This document shows positions 7,506 through 15,939 of a stretch of DNA of 64,000 bases, piece after piece. The first letter of the stretch is position 1; every line of letters starts with the position of its first letter. Source of the DNA: Microbacterium testaceum (GTDB lineage Bacteria > Actinomycetota > Actinomycetes > Actinomycetales > Microbacteriaceae); the NCBI RefSeq assembly GCF_020781835.1, contig NZ_JAJGNJ010000001.1, forward strand, positions 434,001 through 498,000. Direction: 5' to 3'. The position numbers and the translations under genes are program-made. Under the pieces are notes generated by a model. That model was not told where the DNA came from. It made no database searches and was given only the letters and a program-made list of their open reading frames with translations.

Positions 7506-8669
7506 ATGGCACACCCGTTGAGGATTCTGATCGTCGGCGCCGGGATCGGGGGCCTGAGCACCGCCTCGGCCCTGGCCCGCATCGGCGCGAAGGTCGATGT
7601 CATCGACGACAAGCCCGAGATCAGCGTCGCCGGCGTTGGCTTCGGGCTGCGCATCAACGGCCTGCGCGCGGTGCGCGACATCGGTCTCTTGGACGACGTT
7701 CTCGAGATCGGTCATCCCGCGCCGGGGATCGACAACTACGACGCCGACGGCAACTTCCTCAGCGCCATGAGCTACGGCACGCAGGACGAGGGTCTCCCCG
7801 GCTGCGTGACGATGTCGCGGATCGCCTTCCTCGAGCTCGCCGCCCGGCACGCTCTCGACAACGGGTGCACCTTCCGCATGAGCACGACCGTCACCGACAT
7901 CGCACAGGATGCCGACACGGCGACGGTCACCTTCAGCGGGGGCGACCGGGCCGACTACGACCTCGTGCTCGGCTTCGACGGCCTCCACTCGCAGATCCGT
8001 CGCGAGTACTTCGGCGAGAAATACGCTCCGCGCCCGGTCGGTGGCGTGGCGTGGCGCGCGGGCCTGCCCAATCGCCGCAAGATCATGCAGCCCATCATCT
8101 GCCAGGGGTACGGCGGCAAGATCATGCTCACGCCCCTCTCGGAAGACACGATGTACATGGTGCTCACCGTGGCCGAGGAGGGACGCCCCCGCTACGACTC
8201 GTCCAAGATGGCCGAGATCATGCACGACCGCGCGGTCGCACTCACGCGCGGTTCCGATTTCCTGGCGGACGCGCTCGAGGACGTCCGCCACGCGGAGAAC
8301 GTCGCCTACACGCCGTACTCGACCGTGTGGGTGCCGTACCCCTGGTTCCGCGGCCGCATCATGATCATGGGCGACGCCGCACACACCATGACCCCGTACC
8401 TCGGGTCGGGAGCCGCGATGAGCATCGAAGACGGCGTCGTGCTCGCGCAGGAGCTCGCGACGGACCAATCGCTGCTGGATGCACAGCTGAACTTCATGAA
8501 GCGCCGCCTGCCGCGCGTACGCGCCGTGCACGAGCGCTCGATCGAGTCGATGCTCGAGGAGTTCGACTCCGTCACCGACGAAACCTACCGCGCGCGCATC
8601 GACTACCTCCGCCGCGACGAACCGATCGCCAACGAGTACGCGAACCGCCTGCTGCGGATGCCGTACTGA
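7506..8669 (+). CDS. FAD-dependent aromatic-type monooxygenase (PHBH fold)
   Basis: A 387-residue group A flavoprotein monooxygenase. The FAD site is ILIVGAGIGGLSTASALAR (residues 6-24), the DG motif is LVLGFDGLHSQIRR near 155-168, and the second FAD motif is IMIMGDAAHTMTPYLGSGAAMSIEDGVVLAQEL near 286-318. These enzymes hydroxylate phenolic or heteroaromatic rings with NAD(P)H and oxygen. AGAGAGGAG precedes the ATG. It is the first gene of an operon with the GH39-like protein 20 bases downstream and a TetR regulator. In this island the likely substrate is an aglycone or aryl glycoside; which one cannot be read from the sequence. Confidence 0.85.
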   Translation: MAHPLRILIVGAGIGGLSTASALARIGAKVDVIDDKPEISVAGVGFGLRINGLRAVRDIGLLDDVLEIGHPAPGIDNYDADGNFLSAMSYGTQDEGLPGCVTMSRIAFLELAARHALDNGCTFRMSTTVTDIAQDADTATVTFSGGDRADYDLVLGFDGLHSQIRREYFGEKYAPRPVGGVAWRAGLPNRRKIMQPIICQGYGGKIMLTPLSEDTMYMVLTVAEEGRPRYDSSKMAEIMHDRAVALTRGSDFLADALEDVRHAENVAYTPYSTVWVPYPWFRGRIMIMGDAAHTMTPYLGSGAAMSIEDGVVLAQELATDQSLLDAQLNFMKRRLPRVRAVHERSIESMLEEFDSVTDETYRARIDYLRRDEPIANEYANRLLRMPY

Positions 8670-8689
8670 GATCCCTCGAGGAGACGCCC

Positions 8690-10141
8690 ATGTCGCACCC
8701 TTCCCCCGCCGCCCTCCGCACCCGGACCCTCGTCGTGGATGCCGCCGACGAGAGCGCCTTCCGGCCGTTGAACGGCGTCGGAGGCGTCCCCGGCCCCGTC
8801 GAGGCGTACCCGGAGTTCCCCGACATGACACCGCTGTGGCGCGAAGCGGGGGTCACCGTCGTCCGCTCGTTCGACTGGGTCTCCCGCCTCGACACGCGCG
8901 ACAACCCGACGAGCCTCTTCCCCGACTGGAACGCCGACGTCGACGACCCGGCGAGCTACAACTTCGCGGCGACCGACGAGTGGGTCGAAGCCGTGCACGG
9001 CATCGGCGCCGAGGTCATGTTCACGGTGGCCAGTTCCATCCCGAAGAACAAGCTCCCGGCGGAAGACGTCGAAGTCTACGGGCGGGTCGTCGAACACATC
9101 GTCCGCCACTACTCCCAGGGCTGGGCCGGGGGTCCGACGAAGCCCATCCGCATCTACGAGTTCGGCGACCAGCCCGACTTCGGGCCACTGCACTTCGCGG
9201 GACGGCCCGAGGAGTTCTATGCGATGTACCGCGCGTTCTGCGAGGCGGTGTACCGCGTCGACCCCTCCCTGACCGTCGGCGGGCCGTCACTCGCCTTCTC
9301 TCTCGAGAGCGACTCGCCCTATCGCGAGGGCTTCCTCGCGTTCGTGCGCGAGAACGGCCTGCCCTTGGACTTCTTCTCGTTCCTCTGGTTCACCGACGGC
9401 AGCCGCGACCCGCTCGACTACCGTTTCGTGTCGCGAGAGCTCCGGGCCGTGCTCGACCGTCACGGGTTCACCGACACCGACCTGACGCTGTCCTACTGGA
9501 ACTACCTCGCGGTCCCGAGCAGCACCGCACCCGCACCGGAGAAGGGCGCGTTCCAAGCCGCGACCGCGATCTACCTGCAGGACACGGTGATCGACCACGC
9601 GTTCTTCTTCCGCGCCGACAGCGGTCGCGACCCGCACTACGGCTTCGTCGATCCGGGCGGCGTGGGCGACGTGGACGGGAATCCGGACGAGCGTTCCCAC
9701 GCGCTCGCACTCGCCGGGCGCGCCCTGCGGGGACGCCGTCTCGCCGTCACCGGCGGAGACGAATCGGGCCTCGCGTGCGCCGCCGGCCGCGACGGCGACA
9801 CCGTGCGCGTCCTCGTGGCCAATTACGTCGCCCCCGACAGCGCTCTCGCCCCGCGCACCGAGGATCGCTTCACCTTCCGCATCCCCATCGGCGAGCAGCG
9901 CATCGAGCTGGGGCTGACCCTGCCGCCGCAGCGTGCCGATCTGGCATCCGCGGGGGTGGAGTCGGTGCGCATCGAAGTACGGAACCTCCCCTGGTCGGAT
10001 GCCACCGTCAACGCCACGATCACCTCCCTGACGGGCGCGGTCGACGGGCCGCACCCGGTATCGGTGTCCGCGGAGGGTACTCTCCAGCTGGACATCGCCC
10101 TGGCGCCGCAGTCCGTTTTCCTCGTGGAACTGACGGTGTGA
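8690..10141 (+). CDS. GH39-like TIM-barrel protein lacking both catalytic glutamates
   Basis: The 483-residue protein aligns by eye with family 39 glycosidases: a barrel with IRIYEFGDQPDF followed by EEFYAMYRAFCEAVYRVDPSLTVGGPS (155-200), then LDFFSFLWF and LTLSYWN, and a C-terminal beta-rich domain (about 340-483). In active GH39 enzymes the acid/base glutamate sits in WNEPN and the nucleophile in TEWN. Here these read GDQPD (Gln161) and SYWN (Tyr269). Both catalytic carboxylates are therefore replaced. It has no signal peptide. It may bind a glycoside, catalyse non-hydrolytic chemistry, or use other residues. CGAGGAG precedes the ATG, and the gene is within the monooxygenase operon. Confidence 0.72.
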   Translation: MSHPSPAALRTRTLVVDAADESAFRPLNGVGGVPGPVEAYPEFPDMTPLWREAGVTVVRSFDWVSRLDTRDNPTSLFPDWNADVDDPASYNFAATDEWVEAVHGIGAEVMFTVASSIPKNKLPAEDVEVYGRVVEHIVRHYSQGWAGGPTKPIRIYEFGDQPDFGPLHFAGRPEEFYAMYRAFCEAVYRVDPSLTVGGPSLAFSLESDSPYREGFLAFVRENGLPLDFFSFLWFTDGSRDPLDYRFVSRELRAVLDRHGFTDTDLTLSYWNYLAVPSSTAPAPEKGAFQAATAIYLQDTVIDHAFFFRADSGRDPHYGFVDPGGVGDVDGNPDERSHALALAGRALRGRRLAVTGGDESGLACAAGRDGDTVRVLVANYVAPDSALAPRTEDRFTFRIPIGEQRIELGLTLPPQRADLASAGVESVRIEVRNLPWSDATVNATITSLTGAVDGPHPVSVSAEGTLQLDIALAPQSVFLVELTV

Positions 10142-10170
10142 GGGCGCGCGAAGCGACGAGAGCGGGAGCG

Positions 10171-10821
10171 ATGGGTGCACGACCGAGTCTGAGCGGAGTG
10201 TCCGAGCCCAAGCAGCAGCGCAGCCGGGACTCCTTCGCGAAGGTGCGCGCCGCCGTCCTCCAGCTCCTCCACGAGCGCGGGACGGGGCAGTTCTCGCTCG
10301 CCGAGGTCAGTGCGAGGGCCGAGGTGTCGATCGGGTCGATCTACGGCCGGGTCTCCAGCAAGGCCGAGCTGCTGAGAGTCATCCAGAGTCAGGAGTTCGA
10401 TCGCCTCGATGCCGAGACCGCGGAGCGCGTCGGCGCCGCCGGCGTCGGAGCGGCGAGCTTCGCGAGCGCGACGGCCGAGATCGTCACCGCGTACGCCGGG
10501 ATCCTGCGCGAGAACCGCGACCTCCTGTCGCCCTTCTTCCTCCTGGGGGTTGAGGATGCCGAGATCCTCGCGCGCGGACGGCGGTCCGGGGATGCCGGGC
10601 AGGCGATCTTCATCCGCGCACTCGTGGCGGCCGCCGAGGAACACCGCGTCGAGCTCCCCACCGAGAGCGCCCACTGGGCGTTCGAGGTCTTCTACAGCCT
10701 GTGCGTGCGCTATCTCGGCCTCGGGGTGACCGCGACGGCCAGCCCGGACCACGCCTACGCCTGGCCGGACCTCCTCGAGCGCCTCGCCCGCACGGTGTAC
10801 CTCACGATCTCGGCGGAGTAA
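10171..10821 (+). CDS. TetR/AcrR-family regulator
   Basis: A 216-residue repressor with an N-terminal TetR helix-turn-helix (RDSFAKVRAAVLQLLHERGTGQFSLAEVSARAEVSIGSIYGRVSSKAELL, about residues 17-66) and a helical ligand domain. The ATG at 10171 follows a purine-rich GCGGGAGCG and begins 29 bases after the GH39-like gene, so it is probably co-transcribed and autoregulated. The 18-base palindrome at 7422 is the best operator candidate. Confidence 0.85.
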   Translation: MGARPSLSGVSEPKQQRSRDSFAKVRAAVLQLLHERGTGQFSLAEVSARAEVSIGSIYGRVSSKAELLRVIQSQEFDRLDAETAERVGAAGVGAASFASATAEIVTAYAGILRENRDLLSPFFLLGVEDAEILARGRRSGDAGQAIFIRALVAAAEEHRVELPTESAHWAFEVFYSLCVRYLGLGVTATASPDHAYAWPDLLERLARTVYLTISAE

Positions 10822-11042
10822 CCGAGCCAGTCCGCTGACCAACGATCCCCCGACAGGCGAAGTGGGCGGCGAGCACGACGATTCCCTGCACATCTGGACT
10901 CCGTCAGCTCCTCGATCGGATCTCTTGGAGTCGTAGCCTCGTGACCAGATACGTGTCAAAATGGACGTGCCACCCGTTGCGACGGGAACGGAAGAAGGCC
11001 TCAGAACCCCAGCCGGACGACTGGATCTGGGGCCCTTCGCTC

Positions 11043-11636
11043 TTAAGTCCGGAGCGAGTCCGCTGTGCGGCGCTGAACGACGATCGTTTCCTGCAGCGCT
11101 TCGAGGTGGGCCGGGTAGCCGAGTTCCGCCGCGTTGATCGCTCCCAGGAGGATGTCCGCGATCCACAGGAGTGGTTCGTCACCGCCTCGCTGATGGTCGA
11201 TGCGGAGGCGAGGATCGAGGCCCCGGCTTCGAAGCGCGACGAGATGCCCGAGATCCTGCTTGTTCTGGGTGTCCGAACGGTGCTCAAGCAGCAGATCGAA
11301 CACCTCCATGCCGACCATCTCGTGATACAGGGCTTCGAGGCATTTTCGGCGGCAGCGTTCATTCTTCTTGACTCGCTCGCTGAGGTGAGTGACGACCATG
11401 GTCATCGGCGCCAGTTCTGAGATGCGCTTGACGATGGTGCGGCGACGCGGCTCGCTCTCGTCGGTCCAGTGGAGTTTGATCTGGCCGGGCAGAGCGAGTG
11501 TGCGAAGGTGCTCGCGGATCTCGTCGCACGACTCGAGAGGAATCAGCGCGGCGCCGACCAGGTACTCCTGGCGAGTGGCAGATCGAACCGTGGAAGATTC
11601 GTCGACGAAAGCGCGATAGGAGTCGAGCGGCACCAC
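11043..11636 (-). CDS. DUF3800-like protein (orphan)
   Basis: A 197-residue protein with the DUF3800 signature near the N-terminus (YRAFVDESS, residues 7-15) and a later acidic segment LRIDHQRGGDEPLLWIADILLGAINA, matching the D-E...D pattern of this RNase H-like family of unknown function. A minus-strand TAATGT (11645-11640) lies 3 and 6 bases before two tandem GTG codons, so a leaderless start at 11636 or 11633 is likely. GC content here is visibly lower than in the flanks, and the gene interrupts two glycoside operons, which suggests later acquisition. DUF3800 genes often travel with mobile or defence loci, but no partner is seen. The 221 bases between its stop and the TetR gene show nothing convincing. 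Confidence 0.6.
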   Translation of the reverse strand: MVPLDSYRAFVDESSTVRSATRQEYLVGAALIPLESCDEIREHLRTLALPGQIKLHWTDESEPRRRTIVKRISELAPMTMVVTHLSERVKKNERCRRKCLEALYHEMVGMEVFDLLLEHRSDTQNKQDLGHLVALRSRGLDPRLRIDHQRGGDEPLLWIADILLGAINAAELGYPAHLEALQETIVVQRRTADSLRT

Positions 11637-11740
11637 CCCACATTACGTTCGGTCACGGACACTCCTGCGCTGTCCTCACACGGACAAGACACAGCGAATC
11701 GACGTCAGCGCCGCCCCTCACCGTGGCACGAGGCGCTCCC

Positions 11741-13216
11741 TCACCCCGCCGGCACCGCCCGCATCGCCGAACGGATGAGGTCGTGCTGGCGCCGAACGAG
11801 CAGCAGCGGGTCGACCTCGCCGAGCTCGGCGAACGCGTGCCCCTCCCACTCGCTCGACCAGAAGCCGCGGTAGCCGCCCTCGACGAACACGCGCACGAGC
11901 TCGGGGTAGTCGATCGCCGGCTCCTGACCCTGATCGTCGATGTCGTAGAACTTCGCGTGCACGTGCAGGATCTGCGGCATGATGTCGGCCCACTCGCGCG
12001 GGTCGACGTGCCCGTGCATGTTGAACGCGAGGTGCGCGAATGCGCCGAGGCGTCCGGGGTCGAAGTCCCGTCCGCGCAGGTAAGCGAGGAACTCCTGCTG
12101 GCGCGCCTGCATGGTGGCATCCGTCGCCCAGATCTCCTGCAGACGGGCGACCGCCTCGTCGTCGAGACCCGCCCGGCGCACGGCCCGCAGCAGCGTCGGC
12201 GACATCGCGTGCATGGTCGAGGAGAAGTCGGCGACGAAGCCCAGCAGCGGCGAGTCGAGCTCCGCGTAGGTCTCCCGCACGCGCAGGATCGGCTCGGCGT
12301 TCGGGCCCATCGGCGCGTGGATCTCGTACGCGAGCTTCAGTTCGAGCTCCTCGGCGATCGGCAGCAGCCGGCGCAACAGGTCGGGCTTGGCCGACTGGAT
12401 GCGCACGAGGGGGAACCCGAGCTTCTTCGCCCCCTCGAACATCAGCGTCGAGAAGGCGAACTCCTCGTCCGGCGTCATGTCGCGATCACGGCGGCGCCCC
12501 ATGTCGAGGTTCGCCCCGAACGAGCTGGCGACGAACCCGTGCCGGTCGAACGCGTCGCGCCACGTGCGCACGAAGTCGTCGCCGACGACGGGATAGGTCG
12601 GCACCATCTGGGATGCCACGATCTCGATGCCCGGCCCGATGCCGAGCTCCGCCACGCGGTCGAGCAGCCCGTCGAAGTCGTACCACCCGGCGCGGAACTC
12701 CGCGCTCGCGGAGTAGAGCGTCAGCCCCAGCTGGAACGGGTCGTCCGCGACGGCGGGAGGCGGGGGCGCCACCTCGTGCACGAGCGCCGGGGGAACGGCA
12801 TCCGCGTCGACGACGGTCAGGGTCTTCACGTCGTGGACGACGTTCGGCACGTACATGCCCGGTCCGCCGTCCTGCCCGGGCGCGATCTGCATGTACGGCA
12901 AGCGCAGCTCGCCGTGCAGGACGACGTCGTGGGTCTCGCCGAGCGCGAGGGGCTCGGCGCGGCGCGCGACCAGCAGTGGATGCCGCTGGAGGAACCACAG
13001 CGTCTCGCTCTGCTCCGGCAACTCGTCGAGCCGGTAGGAGCGGTCGCCGTACTCGAACCGGAGGTCGTCGGCATCCACCCGCTCTCCGTCGACGGTGAGC
13101 TCGAGAGCGGACACGGACGAGAGCCAGAGGCTCCGGTACCAGGGGATCGTGAGGCGCAGCGCGAGCCCGTCCGGGTGGGGGCGGAGGCTGTCGTCGTGGA
13201 TGAGTCCGTTGGGCAT
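11741..13216 (-). CDS. Fused C-glycoside deglycosidase-like protein (beta-alpha order), copy 1
   Basis: A single 491-residue chain. Residues 1-145 match the small deglycosidase beta subunit (LTIPWYRSLWLSSVSALELTVDG, HGELRLPYMQI); a proline-rich linker PPPPAVADD follows (151-159); residues 161-491 form a sugar isomerase/epimerase TIM barrel. Expected metal-site residues are Glu298 (AYEIH), Asp330 (FVADF), His420 (HVHAKF) and Glu456 (SSEWEG), all intact. AAGGACC precedes the ATG. The fusion order is the same as the overlapping beta-alpha gene order at 450-1. Known enzymes of this type are two-subunit, so a fused form should still cleave 3-oxo-glycosides but may prefer another aglycone or bond. 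It is last in a three-gene operon. Confidence 0.75.
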   Translation of the reverse strand: MPNGLIHDDSLRPHPDGLALRLTIPWYRSLWLSSVSALELTVDGERVDADDLRFEYGDRSYRLDELPEQSETLWFLQRHPLLVARRAEPLALGETHDVVLHGELRLPYMQIAPGQDGGPGMYVPNVVHDVKTLTVVDADAVPPALVHEVAPPPPAVADDPFQLGLTLYSASAEFRAGWYDFDGLLDRVAELGIGPGIEIVASQMVPTYPVVGDDFVRTWRDAFDRHGFVASSFGANLDMGRRRDRDMTPDEEFAFSTLMFEGAKKLGFPLVRIQSAKPDLLRRLLPIAEELELKLAYEIHAPMGPNAEPILRVRETYAELDSPLLGFVADFSSTMHAMSPTLLRAVRRAGLDDEAVARLQEIWATDATMQARQQEFLAYLRGRDFDPGRLGAFAHLAFNMHGHVDPREWADIMPQILHVHAKFYDIDDQGQEPAIDYPELVRVFVEGGYRGFWSSEWEGHAFAELGEVDPLLLVRRQHDLIRSAMRAVPAG

Positions 13217-13227
13217 GGCGGGGTCCT

Positions 13228-14412
13228 TCAGGTCTGGCCGACGGCCGGGGTCGTGGAACGGGATGCCTGCGCCACCCAGCGGGCGACGGTCGGAGAAGCG
13301 GCGAAGCGCTGGGCCATCAGCCGGTAGCCGGCCGGGCTCGGGTGCAGGCCGTCCGGCAGCTCGGCGAGGTCCGCGTCGCCGAACAACTCGAGCCCGTCGA
13401 GGTAATGGAGGGCCGGGTCGTCGGCCGCGCGCAGCGCGACGATGTCGCGCAGGATCTCGCGCACCGCCCGCAGGGTGAGCGGGGGGTCGAAGATGTCCGG
13501 GGTCGTCACCGGAGTCCCCCGGCGCTGCCCCGTCGCGGGATCGGTGACCGTCGGCCCCGGGGTGTCCTCGTGCATGGGGCAGATGATCGGCGAGACGACG
13601 AGGATCGGCGTGTCCGACGACCCCTCGCGCAGGGTGTCGAGGAACCCGTGCACGGCGGGGATGAACGTGCGCCGCTTCATCGTGTCGCCGCCGACGATGT
13701 TGATGCCGATCTTGAGGCTCCACAGGTCCGCGCCCGAGTCGCGCATCGCACGGGCGGTGAACGGGTCGAGGTGGGCGTTCGCGGCGAAGCCGAGGTTGGT
13801 CACGTCCAGGCCGAGGTCGCTGGCCGCCCTGACCGGCCACACGCCCAGCGGGGTGTCCGCCTCGATGCAGTGGCTGATCGAGCTGCCGTGGTGCCACCAG
13901 CGCAGCTGACCGGAAGGAGCCGCGGGTCGCAGCGGCGCGTCCGCGCGCACGTCGCGGAGCTGCACGGTCTCGGTCTGCGGCAGCCACACCGTGACGCGGC
14001 GCACGGTCATGCCGTCGCCGCCCAGCTCGCCGCGCACCACCGCCGGCTGACCCCGTTCGAAGCGCGGACCGCCGGGCTCGGCCAGGTGCATCTTCGATCC
14101 CCCGGTGACACGCGCCTCCCCGACCGGGTGCCCGTCGACCATCCAGGAGAACACCGACCAACGGTCGCCGCCCGGGATCCAGGGGAGGAACAGGCCGGTG
14201 GTCTCGACCGTCACCTCGATCCAGGTCGCGGCGGTCTCGAACTCCAGGCGGACACCGGATGCCTGTTCCGAGGCGATCCGCATCCAGTCCGAGTCCATCT
14301 GCGGGCGGACGCGCCGCGGCAGGCGAAGGGGCGTGAGACCGTCGGCATCCTGTTCGATGTCGACGGCCCCGCGCACGCTCGCCCGCAGGAGCTCGCGCGT
14401 GCTTTCGTCCAC
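13228..14412 (-). CDS. SGNH/GDSL-family hydrolase with N-terminal beta domain
   Basis: The 394-residue protein has a beta-rich N-terminal half (about 1-165) and a C-terminal SGNH esterase domain. Candidate catalytic blocks are GSSIS with Ser178, FAANAHLDPF (Asn block II), LKIGINIVGGD (block III), and DGLHPSPAGY (Asp-x-x-His, near 365-374). This arrangement is like actinobacterial carbohydrate esterases. No signal peptide is visible. The GTG start lies five bases after the upstream fusion gene, and the next fusion gene follows after 11 bases, so all three are co-transcribed. Removing acyl groups from an imported glycoside before or after sugar cleavage is a plausible role. Confidence 0.78.
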   Translation of the reverse strand: MDESTRELLRASVRGAVDIEQDADGLTPLRLPRRVRPQMDSDWMRIASEQASGVRLEFETAATWIEVTVETTGLFLPWIPGGDRWSVFSWMVDGHPVGEARVTGGSKMHLAEPGGPRFERGQPAVVRGELGGDGMTVRRVTVWLPQTETVQLRDVRADAPLRPAAPSGQLRWWHHGSSISHCIEADTPLGVWPVRAASDLGLDVTNLGFAANAHLDPFTARAMRDSGADLWSLKIGINIVGGDTMKRRTFIPAVHGFLDTLREGSSDTPILVVSPIICPMHEDTPGPTVTDPATGQRRGTPVTTPDIFDPPLTLRAVREILRDIVALRAADDPALHYLDGLELFGDADLAELPDGLHPSPAGYRLMAQRFAASPTVARWVAQASRSTTPAVGQT

Positions 14413-14417
14413 GGTGC

Positions 14418-15719
14418 TCAGAGCCGGTCGGCGATCTGACGGATGAGCGAGTGCTGGCGGCGCACCTGCTCGATCGAGCGCCAGGGTTCGCGCTCGCCCT
14501 CATACTCGCTCGAGAGGTAGCCGGTGTAGCCGGCGTCCTTCAGCGCACGCAGCACGGGCTCCCACGGGATCTGCTTGTCGTCGAGCTCCTCGTCGATGTC
14601 ATGGAACTTCGCCTGGATGAACACGACGTTGTCGATGACGTCGAACACGTCGGCGGGGTCGACGTGGATGCCGTCGAGGAACGCCGGACGCTGGCCCGGC
14701 AGTTCGCCGGGCTTGAGCGGAATCGGGCGGTCCTGGAAGATCCCGGTGTCCAGCAGCAGCCCGAAATGCTTCGTGCCGGTGCGGCGGATGAGGGCGATGT
14801 AGTCGTCGACGACCTCGTGCTTGATCGGGGTCGGGGAGTGGATCTCGGGGCAGATGATGACGTCGAGCTCCTCCGCGAGCGGCAGGGAGGCCTCGACCGC
14901 CTCGGTCCAGATCGGGTGCGGGATGAGGTCGCTCGAGACGACGCCGATCTTCGGCCGCACGAACCGGAACCCGAGTCGCTTCGCGAGCCGCAGGTCGCGC
15001 TGCAGCGCCGCAGCCCCTTCTTCGACCGTCATGTCGCGGCCGTTCGGGCCACTGGAGTGCAGCCGCGTGTCGATCCACGAGCCGTAGTTCGTCGGCTCCA
15101 GGCCGTACTTCTGCAGCAGCGCGAACCACTGGTCGACCCATTCGTCGGAGGGGTTGGGGTAGTTCGGGATGTGCGCCTCGCCGAGGATCTCCAGCCCCGT
15201 CGCGCCGATGTCGGCGATCGACGCCATCGCGGTCTCGAGGTCCATCACGGTGCCGAAGTCGCTCATGTAGCTGTACAGGGAGACGCCGTACTGGAACGGA
15301 GCTCCGGATGCCTCGGGCGCGAGCGTGACGTGCTTGGTGACGCGGTAGGTGCTGGGCTGGTGCTCCTGCGGGATGTAGGACATCCGCAGCCGCAGCTCGA
15401 TCGACAGCTCGTGCACGCCGTCGGGGAGACCGCCCGGAAGCGGCACGGTGACGATCGCGGCGTCCTCGAGCGGCCAGCGTACGCCGTCGCCGTCCCACAG
15501 CTCGGCGAGCGTGTACTGCTTCCCCTGGAGGGTCCACAGCGGCACGTCGGGCGCGACGTCGACCAGGCCGGGGATGCTGACGCCGATGCCGTCGATCAGC
15601 GAGGCCGCCATGCCGCGGTAGGACGGCATCCGCACGCGGAACTGGAAGCCGGTGATCTCGCCGCCCTCGCGGACGTTGCGGAATCCGACGGACTGGATGA
15701 GGTCTCTCTCGAGAAGCAT
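14418..15719 (-). CDS. Fused C-glycoside deglycosidase-like protein (beta-alpha order), copy 2
   Basis: A 433-residue chain with a beta-subunit-like domain (residues 1-135, including VRMPSYRGMAAS and LRLRMSYIP) joined by a short linker to a TIM barrel (142-433). The metal-site series is Glu292 (CPEIHSP), Asp324 (LLLDTG), Gln369 (FIQAKFHDID) and Glu405 (SSEYEG): the histidine present in copy 1 (HVHAKF) is a glutamine here. This may change metal binding or substrate. It is the first gene of the operon and lies behind the CGCTTATG-N11-CATAAGCG element. It is only distantly similar to copy 1, so the two are probably not a recent duplication. Confidence 0.7.
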   Translation of the reverse strand: MLLERDLIQSVGFRNVREGGEITGFQFRVRMPSYRGMAASLIDGIGVSIPGLVDVAPDVPLWTLQGKQYTLAELWDGDGVRWPLEDAAIVTVPLPGGLPDGVHELSIELRLRMSYIPQEHQPSTYRVTKHVTLAPEASGAPFQYGVSLYSYMSDFGTVMDLETAMASIADIGATGLEILGEAHIPNYPNPSDEWVDQWFALLQKYGLEPTNYGSWIDTRLHSSGPNGRDMTVEEGAAALQRDLRLAKRLGFRFVRPKIGVVSSDLIPHPIWTEAVEASLPLAEELDVIICPEIHSPTPIKHEVVDDYIALIRRTGTKHFGLLLDTGIFQDRPIPLKPGELPGQRPAFLDGIHVDPADVFDVIDNVVFIQAKFHDIDEELDDKQIPWEPVLRALKDAGYTGYLSSEYEGEREPWRSIEQVRRQHSLIRQIADRL

Positions 15720-15757
15720 CGTCGCTCCCTCTCTGTGGGGTTCGCTTCGACGCTACC

Positions 15758-15784
15758 CGCTTATGCCTTAATCAGACATAAGCG
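15758..15784. promoter_or_regulatory. CGCTTATG-N11-CATAAGCG palindrome upstream of the fused deglycosidase operon
   Basis: Perfect 8-base arms at 15758-15765 and 15777-15784 with an 11-base spacer, 38 bases upstream of the start of the fused deglycosidase gene. The arm contains CATAAG as at 527-533 and 6238-6267. Symmetric arms with 11 bases between them fit a dimeric regulator. The rest of the 220-base gap (15720-15939) shows no gene. Confidence 0.65.
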
Positions 15785-15939
15785 TTCCTGATCCTCCGCA
15801 TCACGCCGCTCGTGCACGGGCAGGAGAACAGGGGATGTCCGAGAACAGGCCGATCCTGAGCGAAACGGCCTGTTCTGGCGGCATCCCTTGTCTCTGCTTC
15901 AGTCGCCGGCACCCGCGCACGGATGCGGACCGGCGACGA

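Noticed and set aside
10904..11042. Protein-like stretch (SSGWGSEAFFRSRRNGWHVHFDTYLVTRL) downstream of DUF3800
   Set aside because: It is in a frame different from the DUF3800 gene, has no own start in a good context, and matches nothing I recognise; possibly a decayed gene end, but unsupported.
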